Source: Serinus canaria (lineage: Eukaryota; Chordata; Aves; Passeriformes; Fringillidae). From it: a DNA stretch of 64,000 nt. The number at the start of each line of letters is the position of its first letter. The stretch's first letter is position 1. Under the pieces are notes generated by a model that did no database searches, was not told where the DNA came from, and was given only the letters and a program-made list of their open reading frames with translations. Of this stretch, positions 13,601 through 24,800 are shown piece by piece. The DNA lies in the NCBI RefSeq assembly GCF_022539315.1, contig NC_066313.1, positions 69,567,934 through 69,631,933 of the forward strand, given 5' to 3'. The position numbers and the translations under genes are program-made.

Positions 13601-14704
13601 TTCTTTTAATATTAGAAGTAATTAAATGACTGTAACTCTCCTGTGAAATTAATTGCAGGGGAAAAAAATAGTGTAGAAGAAACAGTAAATAATATCTATC
13701 AGTTATTTTCTTAATGTGGGCTCAAAAATAGCTTTTTTCAGTAAAACCTTTGATTCCACTTTGATACTTGTAATATTTAATTTTGATTGGAAGACACAAA
13801 TATTTAACTTAAAGATTTTTCTAAATAATAAAAAATATTAATCCCATATAAAATTCAAAGGAGAAACAAAAAACAAAACATCCTTTATTCTGCTTCCCCA
13901 GCTATACATGATTGCAAGCAATCACCTATGCTGCTACAGAAATATTTAAATTCCATGCTGCTTCATTGTGCCTATACTATAGCCCTAGATTTCAAAAGAA
14001 GAAACCAAAATAATTTCAGATAGTTTGAAAGAGGCATTTGGACTCATTTAGTTCACTGCCTGGTCAAAGCATGCCAATGGAACATAATTTTACTTGTTTG
14101 TCTTCATATCATGAAAGTCTGAGCTACACTTTTGTCTCTAAAACATTATGTTGCTGCAGATAAATGAATGATGTCAGGTTATATAAATATTTCAAAACAG
14201 TATTTGAAGTTATTAATTCATTTGGGAAATATTATTGTCAAAGAATCCTTTATCTCATTGGGTTGGTATAAAAATTGTTACAATCTTTTGTTGTCTTATT
14301 ATTTTTACTTTGCATTGTAAGGAAGGAATAGTTAAGTTTTATTACATAGAATAACAAAAAAATGGTGGCTAGATTAATCTCAGGCTAAACTTTGAAGGTA
14401 CTCAAACTCTTCCTGTCTTGCTTATCTCATCAAATACATTTTTTGTTTGTGTCATAGTCTTCCCTGTCATCTGTCTTACAGAGTATTTCTGGTGTGTGTA
14501 GGGAATACAAATCTAATATCTCTCCTTTGCTACCACTGAGAAAAATAAATTGAAAAGAAGTAATTGCACTTCTGATTGCAGAGCTGAACCAGTATCTAAC
14601 CATGAAGTGTAGAATAGGAAAACTTATCAACTTTTTCTTCATTCAACAGAAACATAAAAAGTCCTGAATTCTCTAATTTGCTTTACATTGCTTTTCAGAA
14701 CAAT
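10629..14704. other. Gene-free AT-rich DNA up to the gap
   Basis: About 4 kb with no recognisable gene or transposon. Frames of 68 to 77 codons at 12034-12240, 12346-12579 and 14430-14642 have no domain and no supporting context. A short (GAAAT)n sits at 12921-12945. Confidence 0.6.
12921..12945 (+). repeat. (GAAAT)n short tandem repeat, 5 units
   Basis: Five 5-bp units, four perfect and one with an A-to-G change. A minor microsatellite. Confidence 0.9.
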
Positions 14705-15204
14705 NNNNNNNNNNNNNNNNNNNNNNNNNNNNNNNNNNNNNNNNNNNNNNNNNNNNNNNNNNNNNNNNNNNNNNNNNNNNNNNNNNNNNNNNNNNNNNNN
14801 NNNNNNNNNNNNNNNNNNNNNNNNNNNNNNNNNNNNNNNNNNNNNNNNNNNNNNNNNNNNNNNNNNNNNNNNNNNNNNNNNNNNNNNNNNNNNNNNNNNN
14901 NNNNNNNNNNNNNNNNNNNNNNNNNNNNNNNNNNNNNNNNNNNNNNNNNNNNNNNNNNNNNNNNNNNNNNNNNNNNNNNNNNNNNNNNNNNNNNNNNNNN
15001 NNNNNNNNNNNNNNNNNNNNNNNNNNNNNNNNNNNNNNNNNNNNNNNNNNNNNNNNNNNNNNNNNNNNNNNNNNNNNNNNNNNNNNNNNNNNNNNNNNNN
15101 NNNNNNNNNNNNNNNNNNNNNNNNNNNNNNNNNNNNNNNNNNNNNNNNNNNNNNNNNNNNNNNNNNNNNNNNNNNNNNNNNNNNNNNNNNNNNNNNNNNN
15201 NNNN
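14705..15204. other. Assembly gap, exactly 500 N
   Basis: An uninterrupted run of 500 N. The round length suggests a placeholder of unknown true size. Apparent long frames crossing it are artefacts of N translation. The sequence to the left is AT-rich and that to the right is GC-richer, so the gap may hide a repeat or a GC-rich block. Confidence 0.99.
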
Positions 15205-15952
15205 GCTCCGGGTGGAGCTTAGATATAGTTCAGGATCACAGCAAGGCAAATGCTGTTCCATCAGAAAGGACACTTTGAGTGAGACAGGGAACCTGGAGTT
15301 GGTATAAAAACAGAACAGAGCCTTCAGGCTTAAATGGGGACAATGGATTAGTGTCAGGATCATGGCAGGGACAATATAGGGCATTTGAAGCTGGGCAGGA
15401 CATTTAGGCTGTTCCTGATTTTCCTGGAGGGAAAGAACACTGCCACTAAGGAGCCCTGAATCCTGACAGGACCAGTGAGAGAGGGCTCACTCATGTGCCT
15501 GCCGCTGGTCAGCAGTTTGGCTCTGTGGGGAGATCCATAAGTCAAGGCCAGACTTTTCTCTTTGGGGAAGCTATGGGGGCAAGGCCTTGAACTGCAGGGG
15601 GCCAGTGTCTGTGGAGTTTGGGTCAGAAACCAGAGATGAATGACAGAGCACAGCCAGGATTGATGGCTCCCATGGGGCCAAGCCCAGCAAAGCCTCTTTG
15701 GCTTTGGCTGTAAACCTCCAGTGGGTGTAGTTGGCAGGGCCTGAAAGGGGCAGGAAGTGCTAAAGCCCCCAATAAGCCCTGCCACAAGTCCCTGGGACTT
15801 TGGGGGAGCATTGAGCCAAGGCTGGGATTGGTTCCCAGCAGGAGCATGAGGCTGCCAAACAGTGGTCTCAGGTGTCAATACAAGGGGCCAATCCACATGT
15901 CCATAGTGGAGATGAGCTAACTGCAGTGAAGACACGAAGGGTTGTTCTAGGA
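15205..15952. other. GC-richer segment of unknown origin beside the gap
   Basis: Base composition changes abruptly after the gap: this segment is clearly richer in G+C than its surroundings, with many 'ggg', 'cctgg' and 'caggatc' motifs. A 191-codon frame on the minus strand (15360-15935) is the longest genuine open frame in the window. Its product is rich in Pro, Ser and Leu, has no domain I recognise, and lies where few AT-type stop codons are expected, so I treat it as fortuitous. Two 'caggatca' motifs about 124 bases apart (near 15232 and 15355) hint at a degenerate repeat, but the pattern is weak. It could be the edge of a satellite, an internal piece of an old retroelement, or ordinary GC-rich DNA. 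Confidence 0.45.
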
Positions 15953-15958
15953 GACATA
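15953..15958 (+). repeat. Left target-site duplication of the solo LTR
   Basis: The 6-mer GACATA abuts the LTR start and differs by one base from GACACA immediately after the LTR end (16360-16365). A 6-bp duplication fits class II (ERVK-type) integration. Confidence 0.7.
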
Positions 15959-16359
15959 TGTCACTCTCATATATTCTGAAAAATCCCCTTGCCCAGGATT
16001 CTTCTCCTGGGAAGCTGAGAAGCCACAGAGAACAAGGAAAAACAATATTATCTAATTTTTGTCTCCTGTGTTTTGCTACTTTGGAACGTGGTTGGAGATT
16101 GTTTATCCAACATGTGAATTGTTTTTACTTAATGGCCAATCCCCATCCAGCTGTGTTAGTACTCAGAGGAGTCAGTCACAAGTTTTGAGTTAGCATCTTG
16201 TTAAACCTTCTGTAAGTATCCTTTCTCTATTCTTTAGTATGGTTTCAGCATAACATTCTCTAATATAGTATAATATCATAAAATAATAAATTAGCCTTCT
16301 AAGAACATGGAGTCAGATTCTCAATTCCTCCTCATCCTGGGGACCCAGCAAATATCACA
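15959..16359 (+). mobile_element. Solo LTR of a passerine endogenous retrovirus
   Basis: A 401-bp element begins TGTCACTC and ends ATCACA, matching in order an LTR I recall as common in songbird genomes: an early 'gattcttctcctgggaagct' block, a central 'ggagattgtttatccaac' block, an AT-rich stretch, AATAAA at 16285-16290, and a late 'gaacatggagtcagattct' block. The 6-bp flanking duplication with one mismatch supports a single integration followed by LTR-LTR recombination. No internal gag/pol/env sequence is visible on either side. The precise family name is not certain. Orientation comes from the AATAAA position. Confidence 0.85.
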
Positions 16360-16365
16360 GACACA
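16360..16365 (+). repeat. Right target-site duplication of the solo LTR
   Basis: GACACA directly follows the LTR terminus and pairs with GACATA at 15953-15958 with one mismatch. Confidence 0.7.
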
Positions 16366-19300
16366 GTTGGAGACAGGCATACCTACAACAGTCTCACCAG
16401 GCCTGGATCAAATTGTATATCCTGGGTCCCTGGATGTACAGGATGTGTGGGGACTCAGTCAAAGCCAGTAAAAGCTGTTGAGATCCAATTGTTGCACTTC
16501 AGACCCTGACATGGATGTTAACTTTTATTTCTGTTTTGAGCTCATTTTCTATTACTGACATTTTTCCAGTGTAGAGATTTTTTTTTCTAAAGGCAAGTGG
16601 ATTTCTCTTGGACAAGCCTAGGTTTGTTTCTTGACTTCAAAACAGAAATCTCAGGTATGTCATAAGAGCCACTGGTTCTGCAGCTTGTGACAGCATGTAT
16701 ATTATGTTTATCCTAATAGCTATGAACAACTCCAGTGCTCTAATACACTTTTAAAACTGGTTGTAAACAGAGGAACAAAATTTGAGCATTATTCTGACTA
16801 AGAGCTTTGGAAATTACTCAGAATTTGTAGCTGTGTGTCTGCCAGAGCATTGACAATACAGACCTTGTCCTGAAAATAATGAGGTTTCTGGAATACCTGA
16901 CAGAAACTTGACAAGTATGCTTTTGCTATTACTGTACATTTTCCTGCTAAAAGTTACATTAATAGAATGAAGTTTGACAAGGTAGAAGGAAACATAGTTT
17001 TTCCAGAAAGGTCAAAGGAAAACTGGATGAAAGCTGAATGAATTTCAGAGGTTCAAAGATGCAGTAGTGAAGCTGGCAAGAATATGTTCAAAGCTCAAAA
17101 AGTACTTTTATTTTCTCTTTTAGCTACAACATACAATGTTGAAACTGGCTGGAATCCTGCCTGCTACCATATAATGAAGGCTTCCTGTAAGGATTAGGCA
17201 CTGGAAGGCTATCAGAAATACCAAATGTGGTTATGAATTTAGCTTAACTAGGACAAATTGGAAAAAGGTAATTAGTGATGGGTTTCTTCAGAGGAGAAAG
17301 TGTTGAAGAAAAGAGGGAATCAAAGTGGTTTACTGAAGTATAATTACAGAAAATGGAGAGGAGAGGGGAATAGAAAGGGGTAGTTGTATGCAAAAAAGCT
17401 GCTGAGTAGCACACTTGTCTGACTGAGCCCCATACCTGACCAGGGCAGTCTGTCCTATGTCATTATTAAATCATGTTTTCTACTATTTGCTGTACAGTTT
17501 CACTTTCTGTGTATGCCCCTAAAGGCTAAGACTTGGAAAAGGGGAAGGAGTTCACAGAGTACTCCGGGATGCCTGCAGCATGTAGAGTCTGGAGTGTATT
17601 TTTCCATTAGGGAATTTCAATCCTCTGTATCTGTATGTGTTTACACTGGTAAACTTCAGACTTGGCCAGCAGAAAAAAAAGTGATGGCACTGGCTAGCTG
17701 TGTTCGTGTATGTGAGAGCTGGAGGTATTTATGTTGGTGCCATGACAACGTTTCCTGTCTGTGTTGTTTTTTTATGGCTCAACACACTGGTGTGTGTTTG
17801 TGCATGCATGTGCCTCTCCAGCTGTATCTCTGGAATCCTTGTTCCATTGCCCAGACCTGCCAACAGGAACAGCATCAGCCACATCCATCCCAATGAGATG
17901 GGAGAAACACCCTGGATCAGAGAGTGCACAGTTTTCAGTGTCAGAGGCATGGGAAGGCAGTATCCCCACAGCCCAAGCTCCAGTAGCATACAACAATTCC
18001 CTTAAAGGAGATTGTTTCTGGCAGTCTGCTCTAAAGTTAAAGGAGCTGCATATTCAGACAGCAAGGTATTTTCTGAGATTGTAAAAACATGTCTGAAAAC
18101 TAGTAAAACAAGGAATGTACAAGCATTTGTTTAAATGGCATTAGGAAGCAACTTGAGTGATGAAGTAGTTTTCTCATGCCAGCACTTGGCAGGCCTCATA
18201 CAGGTGAGGCACACCGCATACAGAAGTGAGCACACCAAGAGAATCTGCAGTGCTTGGCTGATCATTTGTCAGTGTTCTCAGAGTCTGATTCTTTAATTTA
18301 ATGTGAGACTGCAAAATATTCCCATTAATAAACTGTGTAGTTTGGACTACAGTAGTACTTTGTAGTACTACTACAAAGTACTTTTTTCAATATCTCAAGC
18401 TTATTAGTTACTAACCCTTCTCTCATCTTGACTGTGATATTTTCCTGCATGTCATATCCAGCAGAACCCACATGGCTAATGATAAACACAAATGAAGAAA
18501 TTTTAGTATAGACTGAAGTTAGAAATTCCAGAGTTAATATCCGGCTTCAGTGTGGCTGAGAGCTCCCTGTAAACTTGTCAAGGGTACCTGGGGCCCTGTG
18601 GCTCTAGTACGTGGTGCTGGTGTGACTGCCAGAGCAGCTTTTGGATAATCCTGCAGGGAAGTTTTCCAGAACACAGATAAAAGATGAACTTAAAATCTCA
18701 AGTTTAGAATCATTATTTTGAGTTTCAATGCTTTTTTTCAGTATTGTGTCTCTCTTCTAGCTTTTCCAGAGACGGTGTTTGATCAACTGTCCTCTGATAA
18801 AGCAAAGGAGAAGTATATGAGATTGTTGTTGCCTTAACTTATATCCAGAATAAAATGGAAGACAGTGTTTCATACAATGGTACAGACACCAAAGGACATT
18901 TTGTATTATCTCACTAATTTTATATTTCCATACTGTTTCTGTGCTATTGATCTTTCCTGATAAGTAATGCAAATTAAAAATAACGTGCAATCCATCATGT
19001 GAAACTGCTCACTATAGAATAGACTTTTCTTCCTTGGTAATGTCATCAAATAGTCCCCATCATTCACCAGAGCTCAAGTCTCTGTCTTGTGGTCTGTGAG
19101 ACAGAAATAGACTGTGCTGTGGGAGATGGATGAGTTCAAAGCCTGCTACAGGTTTTACAGTAATGATTGTTCTTACTTGGAGGGCGCTCAGAATTGATGG
19201 CTAGCAGTAAAAAATTCTAAAGTCAGTTAAAAGAAGGCACCTGAAACGCATGGACAATTTTCTACTTTTCTAATGGCTGTATTCATGAGGTCTTTATAGG

Positions 19301-21164
19301 GGCAATATAAAAATAATTTTTTTTTCTGTTTCCTTTATATTTTTTATATGTTTAACCTAAAAATATCTTTGCTGGTGAATAGTACTATATTCAGAAGTTA
19401 ATGGTTTACAGTGGTTGATGAAATATCTTTGTCTTAGCTCTTAAAAACCTTGCTTAACTTTGTAAAAGTCTTTTTAATTCAAATTTCATACATCTGAAAT
19501 TTACAAGGTGCATATATTCAGGAGGACCAGAGAAGAAAGTCCAAATATATAGCTACAATGAATATTCATTAATGTGAATTTAGAACATACACATTTCATT
19601 AAGAAGATTTGAAAAGTTTGAAATTTATTCTGTTTCTCCTTGGTTTTATTCTTACTTAACCTGATACTCTTTCCAAAACTTGAGGTTTTGTTGTAAATTT
19701 TTCTCACAGACATATTTCAAAATATTCAAACTATTTAAACATTTGTAGACTTCATATTTTTTGTTTCCATGTGTACTAAAATGGGCAAAAATTTGCGGCT
19801 GAAATCTCTTTAATTCCTTTCAAGCCATTTATTTGAATGTATTATAGATTTATCTAAATAAGAAAGAAAGAGTCATTTGACTCCTTTAATGACAAGGAAA
19901 GATGAACATCTGTAATTTCAAGACCAAAGGATTCTCGTGGGTTTTAATTTAATGTTTCAGACTGGAAATCAATGGACAGGAATATTGATTTTATTATTGA
20001 TTTTGCTATTGACCTAGGACCAGATTCAATGCTCAAATGAAGATTGTCTTATTTAGGCTTTATTTACAGATTACAATGCATGCAAATGCATTGACTATAC
20101 TTCAGGAGCAATGAAGTTTGCATTTAAAGTCCTGCTGTAACACCAGTATGGCTTACTGCATATGCCATACCCCTGAGTTAGAGTGTGCTCTCATCTGTTT
20201 GTCTTTGAAAATATAACCCTTGGTTTCCCATTGCAAACTTCAAATTATGATTCTTAGTTTAGAGGTGTGAAAATGTACCATGGAGGTGCAGTATTTTGTG
20301 GTAAAATGTAAAAACATATTATATTTGTAAAGCCTGTAATCAGATAACCCAGAGATTTTTAGTAGTATCCTTTCTTGGTTTTTGCAGAAATACATACAAG
20401 GGGGAGATAAAATTTAGGTAATGTTGAGACCAAAAGGTAAAAGACTAAATAAAATGAGAAGCTGGGGGTTCCTTTGAAAATATCAGTGAAATATATTGAA
20501 TCTTCTGTTACGCACACATATCTCTGTGATAACTGATACCTCTCTTCAATCACAGGAATAAAAGAATGATCCATAGATTCTTGAAAACATAGTAATAACT
20601 ATGGATTTTTCTTTCCAATTATATTATCTAATGCTCTTTTTTTCCCTGCTATCAATTTTCTATTGGAAATAAATGTAAAAAAACAAATATCTTTCTGAAG
20701 ATATTGTCAAAGCCATCCTGCATGGAAAGAACAGAGAGTGTTAAGAAGTTGAATCCTATTTAACATTAGATATTTCAGCCAGACAATCATGATCAAAGTG
20801 TCTTTCTGCAAAGGAGAGAATCTGTGTCACCTCCAGATTTAGAAAAATGAAACCTTTTCTAGTTCCAGTAAAGTAAAATATCTGTTCTGCATGGTTGCTA
20901 CAGTGAGTGTGGATCTCTGCTCTGGGAGGTCACACAGATTCTTTCCTGCTTCATTAATTTCAGCTGCGTCAGCACCAGAGGTCTTTGTCTCAGTAGGTAA
21001 TAGATCACTCTTAGAAACCCTTAATAGCAAAAATATTAGATATTTAGCTGTTGTGAGCAAAAATCCTGTAGTAGGAAATATTTTCAAAAGTAGGCAACAT
21101 AGTTCACACAAAAAACCCCTAACGAATTTAAAACTTAAATATTATCTGCTTGGCATACCTATTC
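16366..21164. other. Gene-free DNA, GC-moderate patches then AT-rich
   Basis: No gene is recognised. The first 150 bases continue the GC-richer flank of the LTR. A second moderately GC-rich patch at 17400-18080 opens overlapping frames of 74 to 127 codons on both strands, which is what chance openness in GC-rich DNA looks like. A small palindrome at 18354-18382 is listed separately. The 99-codon + frame at 20891-21190 runs into the tandem array and has no domain. Confidence 0.55.
18354..18382. repeat. Perfect 14-bp inverted repeat with a 1-nt spacer
   Basis: Arms 18354-18367 and 18369-18382 are exact reverse complements (AGTACTTTGTAGTA / TACTACAAAGTACT), separated only by C at 18368. The compact near-palindrome could extrude as a hairpin. 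No transcript or terminator role is implied. Confidence 0.95.
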
Positions 21165-21885
21165 TAGTCCCACTGTCTCTAGAGGTGTAGCTTCTGTGGC
21201 TCTTTGAACCCTGACTCTAACCCTGACAGAATGATGATGCTGCAGTTGAGGTTCCCATTTCAATGGATGTCCCAGATTGGAAAAATGTGAATGCATTGTT
21301 GGTGTCCTGCCATGACCCCTAGGGTGTGTCTTTTCCAGCCCCAGAGTCCTGTGACTGTAGACTTTATGGGTCTCTAAACCCAAAGTAATATGAGTAGCAT
21401 TTTGGTGCTACACCTGAGGTTCCCATCACCAAGAGTGGCCCAGATTGGAATAATGTTGAGGCAGCCCTATTGTAATCCTCTTGGCGTGACTTTTCCAGAA
21501 CCAATGTCCTTGGAGGCTTTGTGATTCTCTGAACCCTAACCCCAATCCTAACCTTAATGGGACTTTGGTACTGAAGATGAGTTTCCAATGTCCGCAGGTG
21601 GCCATCGCTAGGAAGGTGTAGATACAGCCAAGCTGGTGCCCTGAAATGACACCACTTTTCAGCCCTAGCATCCTAGGGACTGTGGGACTTCTGGCTCTCT
21701 GAACCCTAACCATAAAGATATCTTGGTGCTGTGCCTGAGGTACACATCACTGTTGCTGCTCCAGTTTAGAAAGGTTTGGAGGCAGCAATACTCTGTCTAG
21801 AATAATCCATTTGGCTTTCCAATTGCAGCCCTAGTGCCTGGAACCATTGCCTCTGTGTCTCTCAGAACCCTAACCCTAATCAAAT
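21165..21885 (-). repeat. Degenerate ~165-bp tandem array carrying telomere-like CCCTAA motifs
   Basis: Four diverged units plus partial ends repeat with the anchor 'tctctgaaccctaacc' or its variants at 21206, 21376, 21531, 21701 and 21864, giving spacings of 170, 155, 170 and 163. Shared blocks recur in each unit: 'gaggttcccatcac'-like, 'cccagattgga'-like, 'cttttccagccc'-like, and 'ggactgtgggact'-like just before the anchor. Each junction carries one to three CCCTAA or degenerate CCCTGA/CCCAAA steps, that is TTAGGG on the minus strand. This is why three overlapping minus-strand frames (74, 74 and 95 codons) read runs of VRV/LGL-type dipeptides; they are not genes. Unit-to-unit divergence is considerable, so the array is old. 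I do not know a named satellite that matches. Confidence 0.85.
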
Positions 21886-24800
21886 TCTTTTATAATGTCA
21901 TGTTCTCTAGTGCTCAGGGTGGATACCTTCCCACCACAGATATTACCATTACACAGATACTACCACTAAAAATAAAAGCTTTTTGCTCTTGGAGTTCTGC
22001 CCAAGGGCAGTAAGTATTGCTTTGTAACACTATCAACATTCTTTCTTGGTTGTACAAAGAAAAACATATTGTGGCTGAATTAATTTTAATTTTTTTTTCT
22101 GGTTTTTAGCCTATTCCTTATTCAGGATTTATAGCTAGTATAAAATTGATAATATATAAAATATATAAATATATATTTTTATATCATATATAAAAATATC
22201 TTAAAACTTGCTTGTGAGTCGGGGAAATAATCTATAATGTATTTATTATTATAGCAATTACATTTAGGGAAGTGTGTACTGAATCCTTTCATGTGAAGTG
22301 GCTTAGAGCTTTAGAAATCTAACAGAAGTGAAGAATTCACACATGGGTTTATCTGGCTTGATGCACACAAATATATAAATAAATCTTAACTATTAAAAAG
22401 CTGAACATGTAGAGAATATGAAATCTCTTACTTTATATTTTGCACTTTTAATTTTTTTTTTAAAGGAATTAAATGTTTTTCTCTTCCAAGATACTTGAAT
22501 AAAAATCTGGAAGTAAAAGAATAAAACCAGGATTAGATATTATCAATAACCAGCAGAATTCACAATACCTTTTTTAAAACCGTAGGGTCCTACTGCTGTC
22601 TTTTTTAATTATTTCCTGTTTATTCAAGATAGTGTTTTCTTGTGTTTATTGAATATCCTTAACAATAACTTCAGACAATATTTCAATTCCTTCTCCCCCC
22701 ATTTTATCCATATTTTGTTGTGGGGCTACTTCTTATCAGTTATAGTAGTTAGGTAATGGTCTCTGGTTTTCCACTTTTGAAGTGTGCTGAGTCCCAAAAA
22801 TTCCACAATATGTATTTAAGAGTAAAATCTGGAATATAAAATTTCAGCTCAAGTTAATTTTAAGTCTAGGTTTTTTCTTTATGACCTTGAAATTGTTTTT
22901 TTACTTAGTTATAAGGTCCGTGTGATGTATTACACATGGGCATTACCCGTATGTATTTGTTTTTGTTCCAGAAATTAATTCAAATAATTATGTATGCCAC
23001 TTCAAGAAGGTGCTAATTAGCAAACAGATCCCTTTCTGTGATTTTTGCTTGAAAGACAATATTCAAATAACACTATTTTCAAACAAGGATGACAGCTTAT
23101 TAGACCTTCCTCAATACATTGATAACATAGTTCAGTCCTTCAGGGTCTCCATGGGACACTAGTCACCATAAGACTTAAAGAGCCAAACTGAGTTGTCTTG
23201 AGGAAACAAACTTTTAATGAACTGTGATATACAGACTTAGAATACTATTTTCGAAAGTTGGATGACTACTGATCTGAATGACTGGAGAACTGAAATGGCA
23301 TCAAACATTAGACATCTGTGGAAACAGATGCTTTAAAATATTCACTATCTTAATTAACCTGTTAATCTTTAAAATGTGTTTTTATAGTCTTTTAAAATAA
23401 ATATTAAATAAAAATTAGATAATGCGTGCTCGAGTGTTCATTTCTGTCATAGCATCATTGTATTGCCTTTGTGATACTCACATGTCATACATATAAATAT
23501 ATACATATACATATGCTTAAATATGCAATTGGCTTTAGTACCATGGAACTAATAATTGATTGCTCATTTTGAAGGCTTTAATTTTGCAAAAGTGCAATGC
23601 AGGAGGAAAAGGAAACAATAAGATTCTTCCACCATTCCCAGGTAGAAAGATGAGCGTTCTTCCTGAAGATTGTGGAATCATAAACAAGAAAATTAGGAAA
23701 AGCAAAAACTTTAGTAAAACATAGTATTTTTCTGAGAACTCACAACTGTTTTTGAGTTTTCAAGAAATTTGATATTTTTCTTGGAGTTTTGATTTTTTCC
23801 CTGTTATGAGAAGCTTGCATTTAGAACTAAAATGTTTCTACCTCTTTACTTCTTTGCAAGAATATATCATATTTATTATTTTTGCAGGCTGAATTTTTGA
23901 TTTTCAGAAGCAAAGGATCTGCTTTGATTTCTTAAATGGTTGAGGCTGGCAATTGTACCTCTAGCATTTAAATTTTACTTACATTGTGGGACCTGTAAAT
24001 GCATTTTAAGAAAACCATTTATCACCAAAGAGACCTCTTCCTTTTTCCCATCTTGCCAGTAGGAAAATACAATCAGAGTTTTATAAGTGTCCGAATGAGC
24101 CGTCTTTTCTGCCAAAGGACACCATAGTATTTCCATTTCATATATAAAGACTGCATAAAAGATAACGGAGACTGAACTGCAAAGTGAAGACAAATTAGTT
24201 TACACATATGCTCTTCAAAAATAGAATAAAGCACCGAAGAGGAAATTTTCTTAGAGGATTCCTTCCCAGTTTGCAACTTGTACCAATATTTTTGCCACAA
24301 CTTCACCAGTGTTTTTTAATCAATTAAATGAAAGATGAACTCCAGTGACCAGGACTTTAATCCAGACTGACAAAAGATGCAAAATACAGTGCTGATTGGA
24401 GTAATTTGATCAATATTTTGCTCCCAGACCAGCAGTTAAGTTTAATGAGTTTAGGAAAATCCAGAAGCAATGAAGGAAAAAGATTAATCTTTCACAATCT
24501 CTCTTGCCTCCTGAGCTGCTGTACTTCCTTGACTAGGAAGTGAATAGGGCAGATATGTATTGCACCATTATATATTCATAAATACATTATATATTCACCA
24601 TGTATATATTCAGTGCACTATTGCTAATGTGTTTCTTCAGGTGAAAAAATGGATCTGTTACGTTTGCAGCATCTACTCAATGACCTTCTGGGACCTGAGA
24701 CTTGCAAAGCTGGAGAGATTCTATGAAAAATTGAAGCCTAGGACTTAAACATGGGTAATTGGTTCATTTATTGATGGTATTGAATTTAATGCTTACGCTC

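Noticed and set aside
14678..15384. Open frames of 196 to 229 codons crossing the gap
   Set aside because: They exist only because N codons are read as X; the real residues at the ends are few and uninformative.
15360..15935. 191-codon minus-strand frame as a gene
   Set aside because: It sits in locally GC-rich DNA where stops are rare, has no recognisable domain and a Pro/Ser/Leu-rich composition, and no exon or promoter context was found.
17513..18084. Cluster of 74- to 127-codon frames on both strands
   Set aside because: All overlap in the same moderately GC-rich patch in several frames at once, which is typical of chance openness.
21159..21713. Three overlapping minus-strand frames with VRV/LGL-rich peptides as a repeat protein
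   Set aside because: The pattern comes from TTAGGG-like DNA repeats in a tandem array; frames switch between units and no start context is shared.
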